From IMG/VR virus record IMGVR_UViG_3300032298_000173, positions 1 through 24,766 of that record: a stretch of DNA of 24,766 nucleotides, one strand, 5' to 3'. Every line of letters begins with the position of its first letter. Within the stretch, counting starts at the first letter, position 1. Made by a program: the position numbers and the translations under genes. A model generated the notes under the pieces. The model did not search any database and had not been told where the DNA came from. It saw nothing but the letters and a program-made list of their open reading frames with translations. This document shows, piece by piece, positions 5,525 to 11,434 of this stretch. Source of the stretch: a virus.

Positions 5525-6111
5525 CTAACCAACACCCCATCACCCCACCGCCTGAGCTGGTAAAAAAGCTGCAAGAAAAAGCTCCATACTTTGAGGGAGT
5601 TTTTGAAAGAGAGCAGTGCATCATTAACGCCGCCTACCAAGCTGGCGCCGACCAGGAGCTGGAGGCGTGTTGTGCAGAGATGGACGGCTGGGGCGACATC
5701 CACTATTCCTCTGGTTGGAAGTTCTCTAAAGATCTTCGCGACCGCCGCCGCCCCAAACCGCCGACGCTGAAGGAGCAGGCGCTGGCAATCGGCCCTGAAT
5801 GGCAACCTTGTGTAAAACTGCCCATCACGGTACATGTTCGCGAACAACGTCACGGTGAAACACATATCAGCACTCGTGAAGGTCTAACTCCACTGCTTCC
5901 CGACGACTTAATTATGCGTGGGGTGCAGGGTGAGGAGTACCCGATTGGCCGGGAACTGTTTGAGCAAACGTATCGGATGGGGACCAATGAATCGGAAGGG
6001 CCCACGGATAATGAGTTGCGTGAATTGTGGCACGACGGCTGGGATACCACCGAAGAGTTTGGTGCATTTCAGTTTGCCCGCGCCGTCCTTGCCCGCTGGG
6101 GGCAGTCATGA
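5521..6111 (+). CDS. Cyanophage-type modular hypothetical protein (196 aa)
   Basis: Composite of motifs I associate with small proteins repeated in Synechococcus genomes and their phages: N-terminal ITPPPELVKK, then AAYQAGADQELEACC (about residues 37-51), RDRRRPKPPTLKEQAL (about 73-88), and C-terminal DNELRELWHDGW with FQFARAVLARWG. Function unknown. The middle (about 95-150) differs in style, as if a separate domain had been placed between the two signature halves. ATGA-coupled upstream and to the 32-aa ORF downstream. The cyanobacterial affinity is from memory and needs a database search. Confidence 0.7.
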   Translation: MTNQHPITPPPELVKKLQEKAPYFEGVFEREQCIINAAYQAGADQELEACCAEMDGWGDIHYSSGWKFSKDLRDRRRPKPPTLKEQALAIGPEWQPCVKLPITVHVREQRHGETHISTREGLTPLLPDDLIMRGVQGEEYPIGRELFEQTYRMGTNESEGPTDNELRELWHDGWDTTEEFGAFQFARAVLARWGQS

Positions 6112-6206
6112 CTGACACTCGCATGATCCAAATGTTTGCCATTGGCTTTCTTTGTAGTCCACTCACCTGGATAACAGTTCATCATTTACTAAACTACAAA
6201 CAATGA
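6108..6206 (+). CDS. 32-aa putative membrane micropeptide
   Basis: Tiny ORF beginning MTDTRMIQMFAIGFLCSPLT and ending HHLLNYKQ, with one hydrophobic stretch of roughly 18 residues. The evidence for translation is positional: its ATG overlaps the upstream stop (ATGA) and its own stop overlaps the downstream ATG (ATGA), filling exactly the gap between two genes. No family recognised. Confidence 0.45.
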   Translation: MTDTRMIQMFAIGFLCSPLTWITVHHLLNYKQ

Positions 6207-6439
6207 CTAACCTCTCCCCCGCCGCGCAGGCTGTCCTGGATGCTGCGAAACTACCTAGCAAGTGCTATGCTCGCCAGATTGCTGCTGCTATTCTTCGCGC
6301 TGCTGTGAATCAGGTGGTGCCGCCTGAGCAAGAGCGATTGTTCAACGAAGAAAGACCGTGGGATGGTGAGCTTTGCGCTGTTGTGGAAATCCGCCAGCAG
6401 CTCCTCGCCATCGCCAACGAGCTGGAGGGGCACGCATAA
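6203..6439 (+). CDS. Cyanophage-type hypothetical protein (78 aa)
   Basis: Carries LSPAAQAVLDAA at the N-terminus, ARQIAAAILRAAVNQVVPPEQ in the middle and RQQLLAIANELE at the end, a pattern familiar from many short proteins in picocyanobacterial phages. Helical, soluble, function unknown. It is the last gene of the + strand arm; the A-run of the convergent terminator begins inside its stop codon. Confidence 0.7.
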   Translation: MTNLSPAAQAVLDAAKLPSKCYARQIAAAILRAAVNQVVPPEQERLFNEERPWDGELCAVVEIRQQLLAIANELEGHA

Positions 6440-6479
6440 AAAACATGCAGCAGATCAGCGCTAAGCCGAACTGCTGCAT
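6438..6479 (-). terminator. Terminator of the late (minus) operon
   Basis: A 9-bp perfect inverted repeat ATGCAGCAG/CTGCTGCAT (6445-6453 and 6471-6479) with a 17-nt loop. Read on the minus strand it is followed after one base by TTTTTT (6443-6438), giving an intrinsic terminator 12 nt after the dCTP deaminase stop. On the plus strand it is followed by AAAA, so it is not a canonical terminator in that direction. Confidence 0.75.
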
Positions 6480-6490
6480 AAAACGTATTC

Positions 6491-7006
6491 TCAACCCTTG
6501 CTCGCCGTAACGCCAAGATCAGCGTTGTAGCGGCCAGTTTGGGCATATGTGCGTTCTGGGGTGCCGGATACCAAGATGAATTTCATCTGCCCAATCCGCA
6601 TTCCAGGCCAAATTGGCAACGCATTCAACCGCCTGCTGTTCTTCAATTCCATTGTCAGCCGAGACCCATACCAACCGGGATCACACCAACCAGCCTCGGC
6701 GTGGTCCCAACCATCACGGGCACGGCTTGACTTCAGCACGAACTGGGCACCGACGTAATCAGGCAGGTGGAAGATTTCCCTGGTTTCAGCAAGGAAGAAT
6801 TCACCCGGCTTGATCCAGTACGGTTGCTCTTCGCTGTAATTATGAATGCCGGTGATCTCCAGTTCACGGGTGCCGGTGACCTCGATCATGATCCGATCAC
6901 CAAGTGTTACATCCAGTGATGCTGGGTTGAGGTGCTCTTCTACGTAAGGCGTGACCATCTGCTTCTTTTGGCAGAGGCGTCGGATCTCAAAATCAGGTAG
7001 CAGCAC
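6491..7006 (-). CDS. dcd: dCTP deaminase
   Basis: 171-aa protein of the dCTP deaminase/dUTPase trimeric family, converting dCTP to dUTP (some homologues go on to dUMP) for dTTP supply. Motifs: NPASLDVTLGD (27-37), IKPGEFFLAET (65-75), KSSRARDG (92-99), AGWCDPGWYGSRLTMELKN (105-123) with the catalytic Glu120 of the LTMEL strand, and PGMRIGQMKF (134-143). The C-terminal lid is GVTASKG. Slightly shorter than the roughly 190-aa E. coli enzyme. Start is GTG; the frame is closed by a stop four codons upstream. Notably it lies at the end of the late operon rather than with the replication genes. I cannot decide whether it is mono- or bifunctional. Confidence 0.92.
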   Translation of the reverse strand: MLLPDFEIRRLCQKKQMVTPYVEEHLNPASLDVTLGDRIMIEVTGTRELEITGIHNYSEEQPYWIKPGEFFLAETREIFHLPDYVGAQFVLKSSRARDGWDHAEAGWCDPGWYGSRLTMELKNSRRLNALPIWPGMRIGQMKFILVSGTPERTYAQTGRYNADLGVTASKG

Positions 7007-7031
7007 AGATAAAAATTAAGCGCACCGCAGC

Positions 7032-7721
7032 CTAAGCGATGATGCACCATCCTGAGCTGGGTCCATCGACCATCCAACGCGGCTCGAAGGTTTTGTAGTC
7101 GTAGTGTTGCTTGGCGCCAAAGGTGCTGCCATACTCGCCGGTCGCCACGTTCATAGCGCCCCATGGATCGTGGACGATGTAGGAGCCGCGCTGGTTGTTA
7201 TACCCGATGATGCACAGCCAGTGGCCACCACCTGATGGTGCGTTGGCCGTGCCATGGTGCAGGAACCCCGCAGGCACCGGTTTGCCTGCATCAATCTGCT
7301 GTTGTACCAAGGCACGATTGCCGTTGGTCTTGAACCGTGCATCAAGTCCGTAGTGGTGCAACGCCTTGATCTGCACGGTTGAGTTGGTCGTGTCCCCGAT
7401 GGTGAACACCGTTTTGATGTACTCGTCGTCGGAGTGGATCACACCCGGCTTGAGCGTCATCAGCAGCATGGCGCAGCTTGAGCTGAAGCATGTCCGCCAA
7501 GCATCGCGGTAATTGTCCCGCTGGCTTTGGTACGGCGTTGGCAACGGGTTGGTGATCTGCTGCTTGCCAGCTTGACTCCAGGTCTTAAACCACGCCTGCT
7601 CGCGGCCAAGGATGTTGGGGTTGGCTTTGTTGATGGCCTCCTCCAGCTTGGAAATGGCAGCCATCTGGTAGCTGAGACCCTTATAAAACTTGCAAAGGTC
7701 AATCAGTTTGATGTTGCTCAT
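7032..7721 (-). CDS. C39-family peptidase-like protein, candidate endolysin
   Basis: 229-aa protein with a papain-like C39 peptidase fold (Peptidase_C39_2 type). YQSQRDN (64-70) supplies the oxyanion Gln67; CFSSSCAMLL (78-87) holds the likely nucleophile Cys78; GGHWLCIIGYN (165-175) has His167; IVHDPWG has Asp185. An N-terminal helical region (about 1-50) precedes the catalytic domain. No signal peptide. Located after small membrane proteins at the distal end of the late operon, it may be the endolysin cleaving peptide cross-links, or a tail-associated peptidase. ATGA-coupled to the upstream gene. Bond specificity cannot be told. Confidence 0.75.
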   Translation of the reverse strand: MSNIKLIDLCKFYKGLSYQMAAISKLEEAINKANPNILGREQAWFKTWSQAGKQQITNPLPTPYQSQRDNYRDAWRTCFSSSCAMLLMTLKPGVIHSDDEYIKTVFTIGDTTNSTVQIKALHHYGLDARFKTNGNRALVQQQIDAGKPVPAGFLHHGTANAPSGGGHWLCIIGYNNQRGSYIVHDPWGAMNVATGEYGSTFGAKQHYDYKTFEPRWMVDGPSSGWCIIA

Positions 7722-8050
7722 TGGTCGAATGCAGGTTTTACCGGCGACTGAATGCGCATTTCACCGCCAAGGTCGCGGCTGTCGCCTGTTTGCAGCTCGT
7801 CATTAATCGGCTGCTCGGTGTAAATCGGCTTTGGCTTCTGGCGTTCAATCTCGCGATCAATGACGGCTGCGGCCTCAGCTACAGCAACATCGATCTTGGC
7901 GGGCAGCGTTGTCTCGAACTTCTTTCGTGCGATGTACCGCTGTGCCCGCTCAAAATCTGATCGCGTATCAAACTGCCAGATCAGCCCTTTTTTGGCTTCA
8001 GTGTGCGGAGGATCTGGAAGACAAGCTGAACAATGCTGTTGGCTTTCCAC
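7718..8050 (-). CDS. 110-aa hypothetical protein, start uncertain
   Basis: Hydrophilic helical protein. The convincing part begins around LIWQFDTRSDFERAQRYIARKKF and continues through KIDVAVAEAAAVIDREIERQ to a C-terminal tail. The only ATG (8050) makes it overlap the 48-aa ORF by 70 nt. A CTG at the first residue of LIWQFD would instead form a CTGA overlap with that ORF's stop and give an 88-aa protein, mimicking the ATGA junctions used everywhere else. Ends ATGA-coupled to the C39 peptidase. Function unknown. Confidence 0.6.
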   Translation of the reverse strand: MESQQHCSACLPDPPHTEAKKGLIWQFDTRSDFERAQRYIARKKFETTLPAKIDVAVAEAAAVIDREIERQKPKPIYTEQPINDELQTGDSRDLGGEMRIQSPVKPAFDQ

Positions 8051-8127
8051 TTGGGATTAAGGCCGATGATCTCAGATGCGGCTGCAATAACAATCCAAAA
8101 GATTGGATTGGCAAGGATAGCTTCCAT
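7981..8127 (-). CDS. 48-aa hydrophobic protein, holin candidate
   Basis: Starts MEAILANPIFWIVIAAASEIIGL, containing one hydrophobic segment (about residues 9-23), continues with an amphipathic part (ANSIVQLVFQILRTL) and ends in a basic tail KPKKG. The basic tail, small size and position between another membrane protein and the C39 peptidase fit a small holin or antiholin, but this is inference. In-frame GTG and CTG codons upstream could extend it by a few residues. Confidence 0.55.
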   Translation of the reverse strand: MEAILANPIFWIVIAAASEIIGLNPKWKANSIVQLVFQILRTLKPKKG

Positions 8128-8152
8128 GACTGGCACGGTGGTTTTGCCCAGT

Positions 8153-8395
8153 TTAGCGCCGAAGTTCCAGCTTGATCAAGCGGACATCATGATCCATAAC
8201 CTTGTCTTCAACGTCACCAAGCTTTTTTTGGATCAACTGCTGGTTGCTGAGCACGTCATCCAGCTTGGTGGGGACGGTGTAGCAGAGGTAGAAGATGCCA
8301 GCGCCAGCACTGCCAACGGCCAAGATTACGATGCCAGCCAAAGCTTCTTGCCGCACGCCGCGCCAAAACCCTGGTTGTGGTTCAGGGGTTGACAC
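8153..8395 (-). CDS. 80-aa membrane protein with coiled coil, holin-like candidate
   Basis: Starts at GTG (8395). After a short Pro-rich, then Arg-containing start (FWRGVRQ) comes one membrane segment (LAGIVILAVGSAGAGIFYLCY, about 19-39) and a C-terminal predicted coiled coil (VLSNQQLIQKKLGDVEDKV). Similar layouts occur in small phage membrane proteins of lysis cassettes (XhlA-like). The stop is 25 nt from the 48-aa ORF. The frame is closed by a stop nine codons upstream of the GTG, so the start is well bounded. Confidence 0.65.
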   Translation of the reverse strand: MSTPEPQPGFWRGVRQEALAGIVILAVGSAGAGIFYLCYTVPTKLDDVLSNQQLIQKKLGDVEDKVMDHDVRLIKLELRR

Positions 8396-8430
8396 GGCGG
8401 GCGGCTCACTGACCGTATTTTACCAACCCC

Positions 8431-8595
8431 TTAAGCTTCCAGATAGATGAACGTGCTGTCCTCGTACAGCAACGCATCCGAGTCCTCGGTCAGGATGTAC
8501 TCCGTTGCGGCTGGGGCTGCGGCACCACCGCTCAAGCTGGTCTTAATACTTGGCCGCAATGAGCGCTTAAGGCTAGTGCGTAGGTTTGCAGCCAT
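8431..8595 (-). CDS. 54-aa protein with C-terminal TED/LLYED motif
   Basis: Basic N-terminal half (MAANLRTSLKRSLRPSIKTS), a Gly/Ala linker, and a C-terminal segment YILTED.DALLYED.TFIYLE. The last segment is nearly the same as an insert in the minor tail protein L (residues 125-145 there, YLLTED..VLLYED.TFIYQE). The start ATG overlaps the upstream stop by one base (TGATG). It is probably a virion-associated or tail-fibre-linked small protein; function is not known. Confidence 0.65.
   Translation of the reverse strand: MAANLRTSLKRSLRPSIKTSLSGGAAAPAATEYILTEDSDALLYEDSTFIYLEA
8437..8499 (-). repeat. TED/LLYED coding repeat, copy 1
   Basis: 63-nt segment encoding residues 33-53 of the 54-aa protein. 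It is similar at DNA level (shared GATAGAT.AA.GTG and TCGTACAG when read on the + strand) and protein level to 19153-19215 inside the L gene. Confidence 0.6.
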
Positions 8596-8936
8596 CAGCC
8601 TGCGCCGATAATGGTGGCAACAGATGGGCTACCACCGTTAATGGTGACCAATCGCAAGCGGGCATAGTTGACTGGGCAACCGCTTAAGCAATAACCAGTT
8701 GTCCCATTGGTCAGAATTGTATAGTCAGCATTGTCTTGGTTAAGGTTAAAATAATCAACGCCGTCGAGGCTGCCTTCAAATCTGATCACAACGCTGGTGC
8801 CAATGGTGGCAACTGTGACTTGATAGGTAATTGCTTGCGCGCCGTAGCTCAAACCGTTCTCAGTTACGCCAGTCGCAGTCAACGTGTCCAGTGTCACGTA
8901 TTGCTTTGACTGAAGCCTTTCGTCTGCGGATGGCAT
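8595..8936 (-). CDS. 113-aa putative virion-associated beta-sandwich protein
   Basis: Beta-rich sequence: YVTLDTLTATGVTENG, then ITYQVTVATIGTSVVIRFEGSLDGVDYFNL, then GYCLSGCPVNYARLRLVTINGG. The pattern TSVVIRFEGSLDGVDYF resembles the domain in phage structural proteins that measures differences (SLDGVNWF-type) and is often found near tail fibres. No catalytic motif. Follows the small basic protein in the accessory section of the late operon. Confidence 0.65.
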   Translation of the reverse strand: MPSADERLQSKQYVTLDTLTATGVTENGLSYGAQAITYQVTVATIGTSVVIRFEGSLDGVDYFNLNQDNADYTILTNGTTGYCLSGCPVNYARLRLVTINGGSPSVATIIGAG

Positions 8937-8960
8937 GGTGTTAAACGCTTTGGAATAATT

Positions 8961-9098
8961 CTAGCCTTTGCCTTGACCACGGCGCTTCTTACGTCCGTGG
9001 TTAGGACGTGAGCGTTTGCCTTGGCCTTGGTTGGTCAGCTTTGGAGCACCCGGCTGGTGGGTGATGTGGGAGGCACCAGCCTTTGCGCGTACTGCCAT
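8961..9098 (-). CDS. 45-aa highly basic protein ending RGQGKG
   Basis: Starts MAVRAKAGASHITHQPGAPK and ends NHGRKKRRGQGKG, with about a dozen Lys/Arg and no acidic residues. Short basic proteins ending in RGQGK or RGQGR occur in cyanophages as I remember them; none has a proven function known to me. A nucleic-acid-binding or DNA-condensing role, or a virion-internal peptide, is plausible. It starts 3 nt after the preceding stop, within the late operon. Confidence 0.65.
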   Translation of the reverse strand: MAVRAKAGASHITHQPGAPKLTNQGQGKRSRPNHGRKKRRGQGKG

Positions 9099-9101
9099 GG
9101 C

Positions 9102-9419
9102 TTACCAGGGGACGCCAGCAGCTTGGGTTGGATTGCGTTGCTGGTTGAGCTGGTTCTGCAAGGCGGCTTCTACTTCAGTAACCTTGTCAGCGCCAAGTGC
9201 TTCCTTGACCCATGACACCACTTCGTCCTCGGTGAGATCGGCGAAGGGGATCAGGTTGTCGGGACGCTCAAAGCCAAGAGATCCATAGGCTCCGGCGGAG
9301 TAGGTGTCGTCTTTGGCGTTGACGGTGTAGTGGGCGGTGAACACAAAACCGTCAGCAGTTTCGCGTTCGAGGTTGGCAATTGCCCAGGTGGTGACGGTCA
9401 CGGGTGCAGCGGTAGCCAT
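9102..9419 (-). CDS. 105-aa conserved cyanophage-type hypothetical protein
   Basis: Starts MATAAPVTVTTWAIANLERE; the first half (TADGFVFTAHYTVNAKDDTYSAGAYGS) is beta-rich and the second half acidic and helical (LIPFADLTEDEVVSWVKEALGADKV, EAALQNQLNQQ). The same TW.IANLERE..DG.VFTAHYTV pattern is familiar from phages of aquatic bacteria; function unknown, possibly a virion or tail-associated protein. The ATG at 9419 is preferred over an upstream in-frame ATG because everything before it is untypical and lies in the largest gap of the operon. Confidence 0.7.
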   Translation of the reverse strand: MATAAPVTVTTWAIANLERETADGFVFTAHYTVNAKDDTYSAGAYGSLGFERPDNLIPFADLTEDEVVSWVKEALGADKVTEVEAALQNQLNQQRNPTQAAGVPW

Positions 9420-9447
9420 GGATTGAAGTGTTTTGTGGAAGTGTAGT

Positions 9448-9493
9448 TGGTTTGCAACCAGTTGTATAGGCCGGTTGCCCGCCGGGTAGTAAA
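9448..9493 (-). promoter_or_regulatory. Possible promoter and operator in the largest late-operon gap
   Basis: The 79-nt gap 9420-9498 holds a weak -35/-10 pair on the minus strand (TTTACT at 9493-9488, TATACA at 9468-9463, 19-nt spacer) and, just downstream, a 5-bp inverted repeat TGGTT-tgc-AACCA (9448-9460). Both are weak by themselves; together they could provide internal expression of the accessory genes to the left. Confidence 0.25.
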
Positions 9494-9498
9494 GGTGA

Positions 9499-9669
9499 CT
9501 AATCAAGCTGGCTAAAGGCTTCTGAGTACTGTTCAATTCCTAGACATACAATGCCAAGGATCTTGGCAAGCCGATTGAGTTGATCTTTGTCTGCCGGTGC
9601 GACCAGTGAAGGATCGTCCTCAATGCACCAATCAACAAAAGACAGAAATTGTACTTTGGTGTCATTCAT
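9499..9669 (-). CDS. 56-aa hypothetical protein
   Basis: Starts MNDTKVQFLSFVDWCIEDDP, helical (KDQLNRLAKILGIVCLGIEQY), ending in SEAFSQLD. The ATG overlaps the end of the preceding membrane-protein gene by 8 nt. Moderately hydrophobic in the middle but unlikely to be a membrane protein. No family recognised. Confidence 0.55.
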   Translation of the reverse strand: MNDTKVQFLSFVDWCIEDDPSLVAPADKDQLNRLAKILGIVCLGIEQYSEAFSQLD

Positions 9670-9826
9670 GACCAAACGGATAGCCCTCAGATTTAATAAT
9701 GTAACCTTCAATCCAGGCGTCCGCTGGATCTTCTTTTGTAGGTTTAATCTTGAGCAGGAACATAAGGGCACTGGAAACACTAATGCCAATAAATCCTGTA
9801 ATCAAAATAGCAATAAGTTCAGACAT
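9662..9826 (-). CDS. 54-aa membrane protein
   Basis: Starts MSELIAILITGFIGISVSSALMF, with one N-terminal membrane segment (residues 3-25), then a hydrophilic part (IKPTKEDPADAWIEGY). Located just after the 350-aa tail fibre gene. An 8-nt overlap with the next ORF supports translation of both. Could belong to lysis or act at the inner membrane; nothing in the sequence decides this. Confidence 0.55.
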   Translation of the reverse strand: MSELIAILITGFIGISVSSALMFLLKIKPTKEDPADAWIEGYIIKSEGYPFGHE

Positions 9827-9849
9827 AGAAGAGAGTAGGGTTAATGGGC

Positions 9850-10902
9850 TTAGGTGGCAATAATGCCAAGGGTCCGCAGTTTTGCCAATAAGTCATTTAA
9901 CTGCGTAATTACGTCAACGGCAGTAGTGGCATTAGCTACAGCAGCGGGTTGCACCACAGGAGTGGAGTTATAGAAGCCCAGTTTTTGCGTGGTAGCTGTG
10001 CCGATTTTGGTGCCAGTGGTGGTGCCAACGGTGATGTTGCCAGCATCGGCCACCTGGAGCACACCTGCGCTGGTAATACGCAGCCTCTCCGTAGGACTAG
10101 CCGCGCCGTCGGCAGTAGTGGAGAACACTAGGCGTGATGGTTGACTACTGCCAGAAGTCCACGTTCCTCCATCCGCAAAAGCGCCAATGTAGGCAGCAGC
10201 AACATGACCTGAATCAGAAAACCCGATGTTTCCCAGGTTGTCGCTTGTAATTCCAGTATTGCTACCACGCGCTAGCAGAATATAAGAATTGCCTGTTGGC
10301 GCCGCAGAATTACCAGTAAAAACAGCACGGGCAACTTCAGACGTAGAAGACGTGCCAACTAAGAGCCTGCCGCTGGAGTCGATGCGGGCGCGTTCGGTAT
10401 TGTTAGTAGCAAAAACAATAGGGTAATTACCGCTATGCCAAATGTTAAAAGAATATGGCGCACCCAATCCACCAGCGCTACTGTCAAGCCCTATGTAGCC
10501 GGTTCCACCAGTATTGTTTACCCTTAAAAAAGCATTATTTGTACCAGTTGAGGAGGTTACATTGATATTGCCCTGAGGAGCAGATATATCAAGTGTGTAG
10601 TTAGGCCCAGTAGTGCCAATCCCTAACCTGCCGCTGGAGTCGATGCGCATGGCTTCAACGCCACCTTCAGCAAATGCCAGCGTGTCTGCTGCTGGGTTGA
10701 AGATGCCGGTGTTCGGGTCGCCGTCAAAGCTGAAACTTGGTGCGGCGGCCGAACCAGCCGGTGCGCTGGCAAGCAATTCGCCGTAGGTGATCTTTTTGTT
10801 TTTATCGGCTGCTGCGGCCTCACTAATATCAACAATCGGCAGCACGTCACCAGTGGCTGGTGCTGTCAGCGCCGTCAGGTCCGTAATTCTGCGGTTAGCC
10901 AT
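9850..10902 (-). CDS. Tail fibre protein (350 aa)
   Basis: Tail fibre with the common N-terminal attachment motif (MANRRITDLTALTAP, then GDVLPIVDIS) and a shaft of SSGRLGIGT-type beta repeats: AMRIDSSGRLGIGT (about 84-97), ERARIDSSGRLLVGT (about 170-184) and ERLRITSAGVLQV (about 270-282). The C-terminal segment GTKIGTATTQKLGFYNSTPVVQP and a helical LNDLLAKLRTLGIIAT end are shared by many phage fibres. It probably forms a trimer and contacts the host surface. A smaller partner of the 564-aa fibre encoded upstream; the two share the repeat type but not their C-terminal domains. Confidence 0.8.
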   Translation of the reverse strand: MANRRITDLTALTAPATGDVLPIVDISEAAAADKNKKITYGELLASAPAGSAAAPSFSFDGDPNTGIFNPAADTLAFAEGGVEAMRIDSSGRLGIGTTGPNYTLDISAPQGNINVTSSTGTNNAFLRVNNTGGTGYIGLDSSAGGLGAPYSFNIWHSGNYPIVFATNNTERARIDSSGRLLVGTSSTSEVARAVFTGNSAAPTGNSYILLARGSNTGITSDNLGNIGFSDSGHVAAAYIGAFADGGTWTSGSSQPSRLVFSTTADGAASPTERLRITSAGVLQVADAGNITVGTTTGTKIGTATTQKLGFYNSTPVVQPAAVANATTAVDVITQLNDLLAKLRTLGIIAT

Positions 10903-10925
10903 AAGAGTTCTTGCGTAGTGAAAGT

Positions 10926-11165
10926 CTAGCTCTGGATGTCAAGAGCTACCTTGATTTCATCCGCATTGTCGGCATCATCGATGGCGTCTTGCACCAGTGC
11001 GTACTTGTCGCGGATGGCTTGGCGGGATGTCTCGGCGGCTGTGTGATCAGCGCCGGGAATCTGCTTGCTGATGATCGCGTCAAGCGGTGCAAATTCAGCC
11101 TCCCGTTGAGCGCGGCGCAGTTGATGGCCGATGGTCTTGGCCTTGTCCATGTTGATGGTGATCAT
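10926..11165 (-). CDS. 79-aa fibre-adjacent hypothetical protein
   Basis: Helical and charged: MITINMDKAKTIGHQLRRAQREAEFAPLD, then SRQAIRDKYALVQDAIDDA, ending DIQS. Proteins of this type lie next to tail fibre genes in many phages, so a fibre chaperone or structural role is plausible but unproven. ATGA-coupled to the upstream gene. Confidence 0.65.
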   Translation of the reverse strand: MITINMDKAKTIGHQLRRAQREAEFAPLDAIISKQIPGADHTAAETSRQAIRDKYALVQDAIDDADNADEIKVALDIQS

Positions 11166-11428
11166 TGGTCGGCCTCTAGGGTGGCGAAATAGGCATCGGC
11201 ACCAAGGCCGTAACCGTCGGGGGTGCTGAAGTCAGCTTCCCAGGCGCCACGGAATGTCCGATCCGCTGGGATGTCCGCAGCATCAATGAGCAGGTAGGGG
11301 ATGCCTGCCGGTACATCCTTCCGGGCGACGTCCTCGATGGGAAGTTCACTTGTGGGAATGATGACGCTGACGCCGCCAGACTCGTTTTGAAAAATGATGC
11401 GTGAGGTGGTCATGGTTGTGGTTGTCAT
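11162..11428 (-). CDS. 88-aa fibre-adjacent hypothetical protein
   Basis: Contains RIIFQNESGGVSVIIP, VARKDVPAGIPYLLIDAADIP and RTFRGAWEADFS, a conserved pattern in small proteins coded between phage tail fibres. Possibly a fibre assembly factor. The Thr-rich start (MTTTTMTTS) contains two candidate ATGs (11428, 11413) and no Shine-Dalgarno distinguishes them. Confidence 0.65.
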   Translation of the reverse strand: MTTTTMTTSRIIFQNESGGVSVIIPTSELPIEDVARKDVPAGIPYLLIDAADIPADRTFRGAWEADFSTPDGYGLGADAYFATLEADQ

Positions 11429-11434
11429 GATGGG

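Noticed and set aside
5437-5865. Minus-strand 142-aa frame
   Set aside because: Antisense to the proline-rich protein and the 196-aa protein; its Gly-rich end is only the reverse of the CCA/CCG proline codons.
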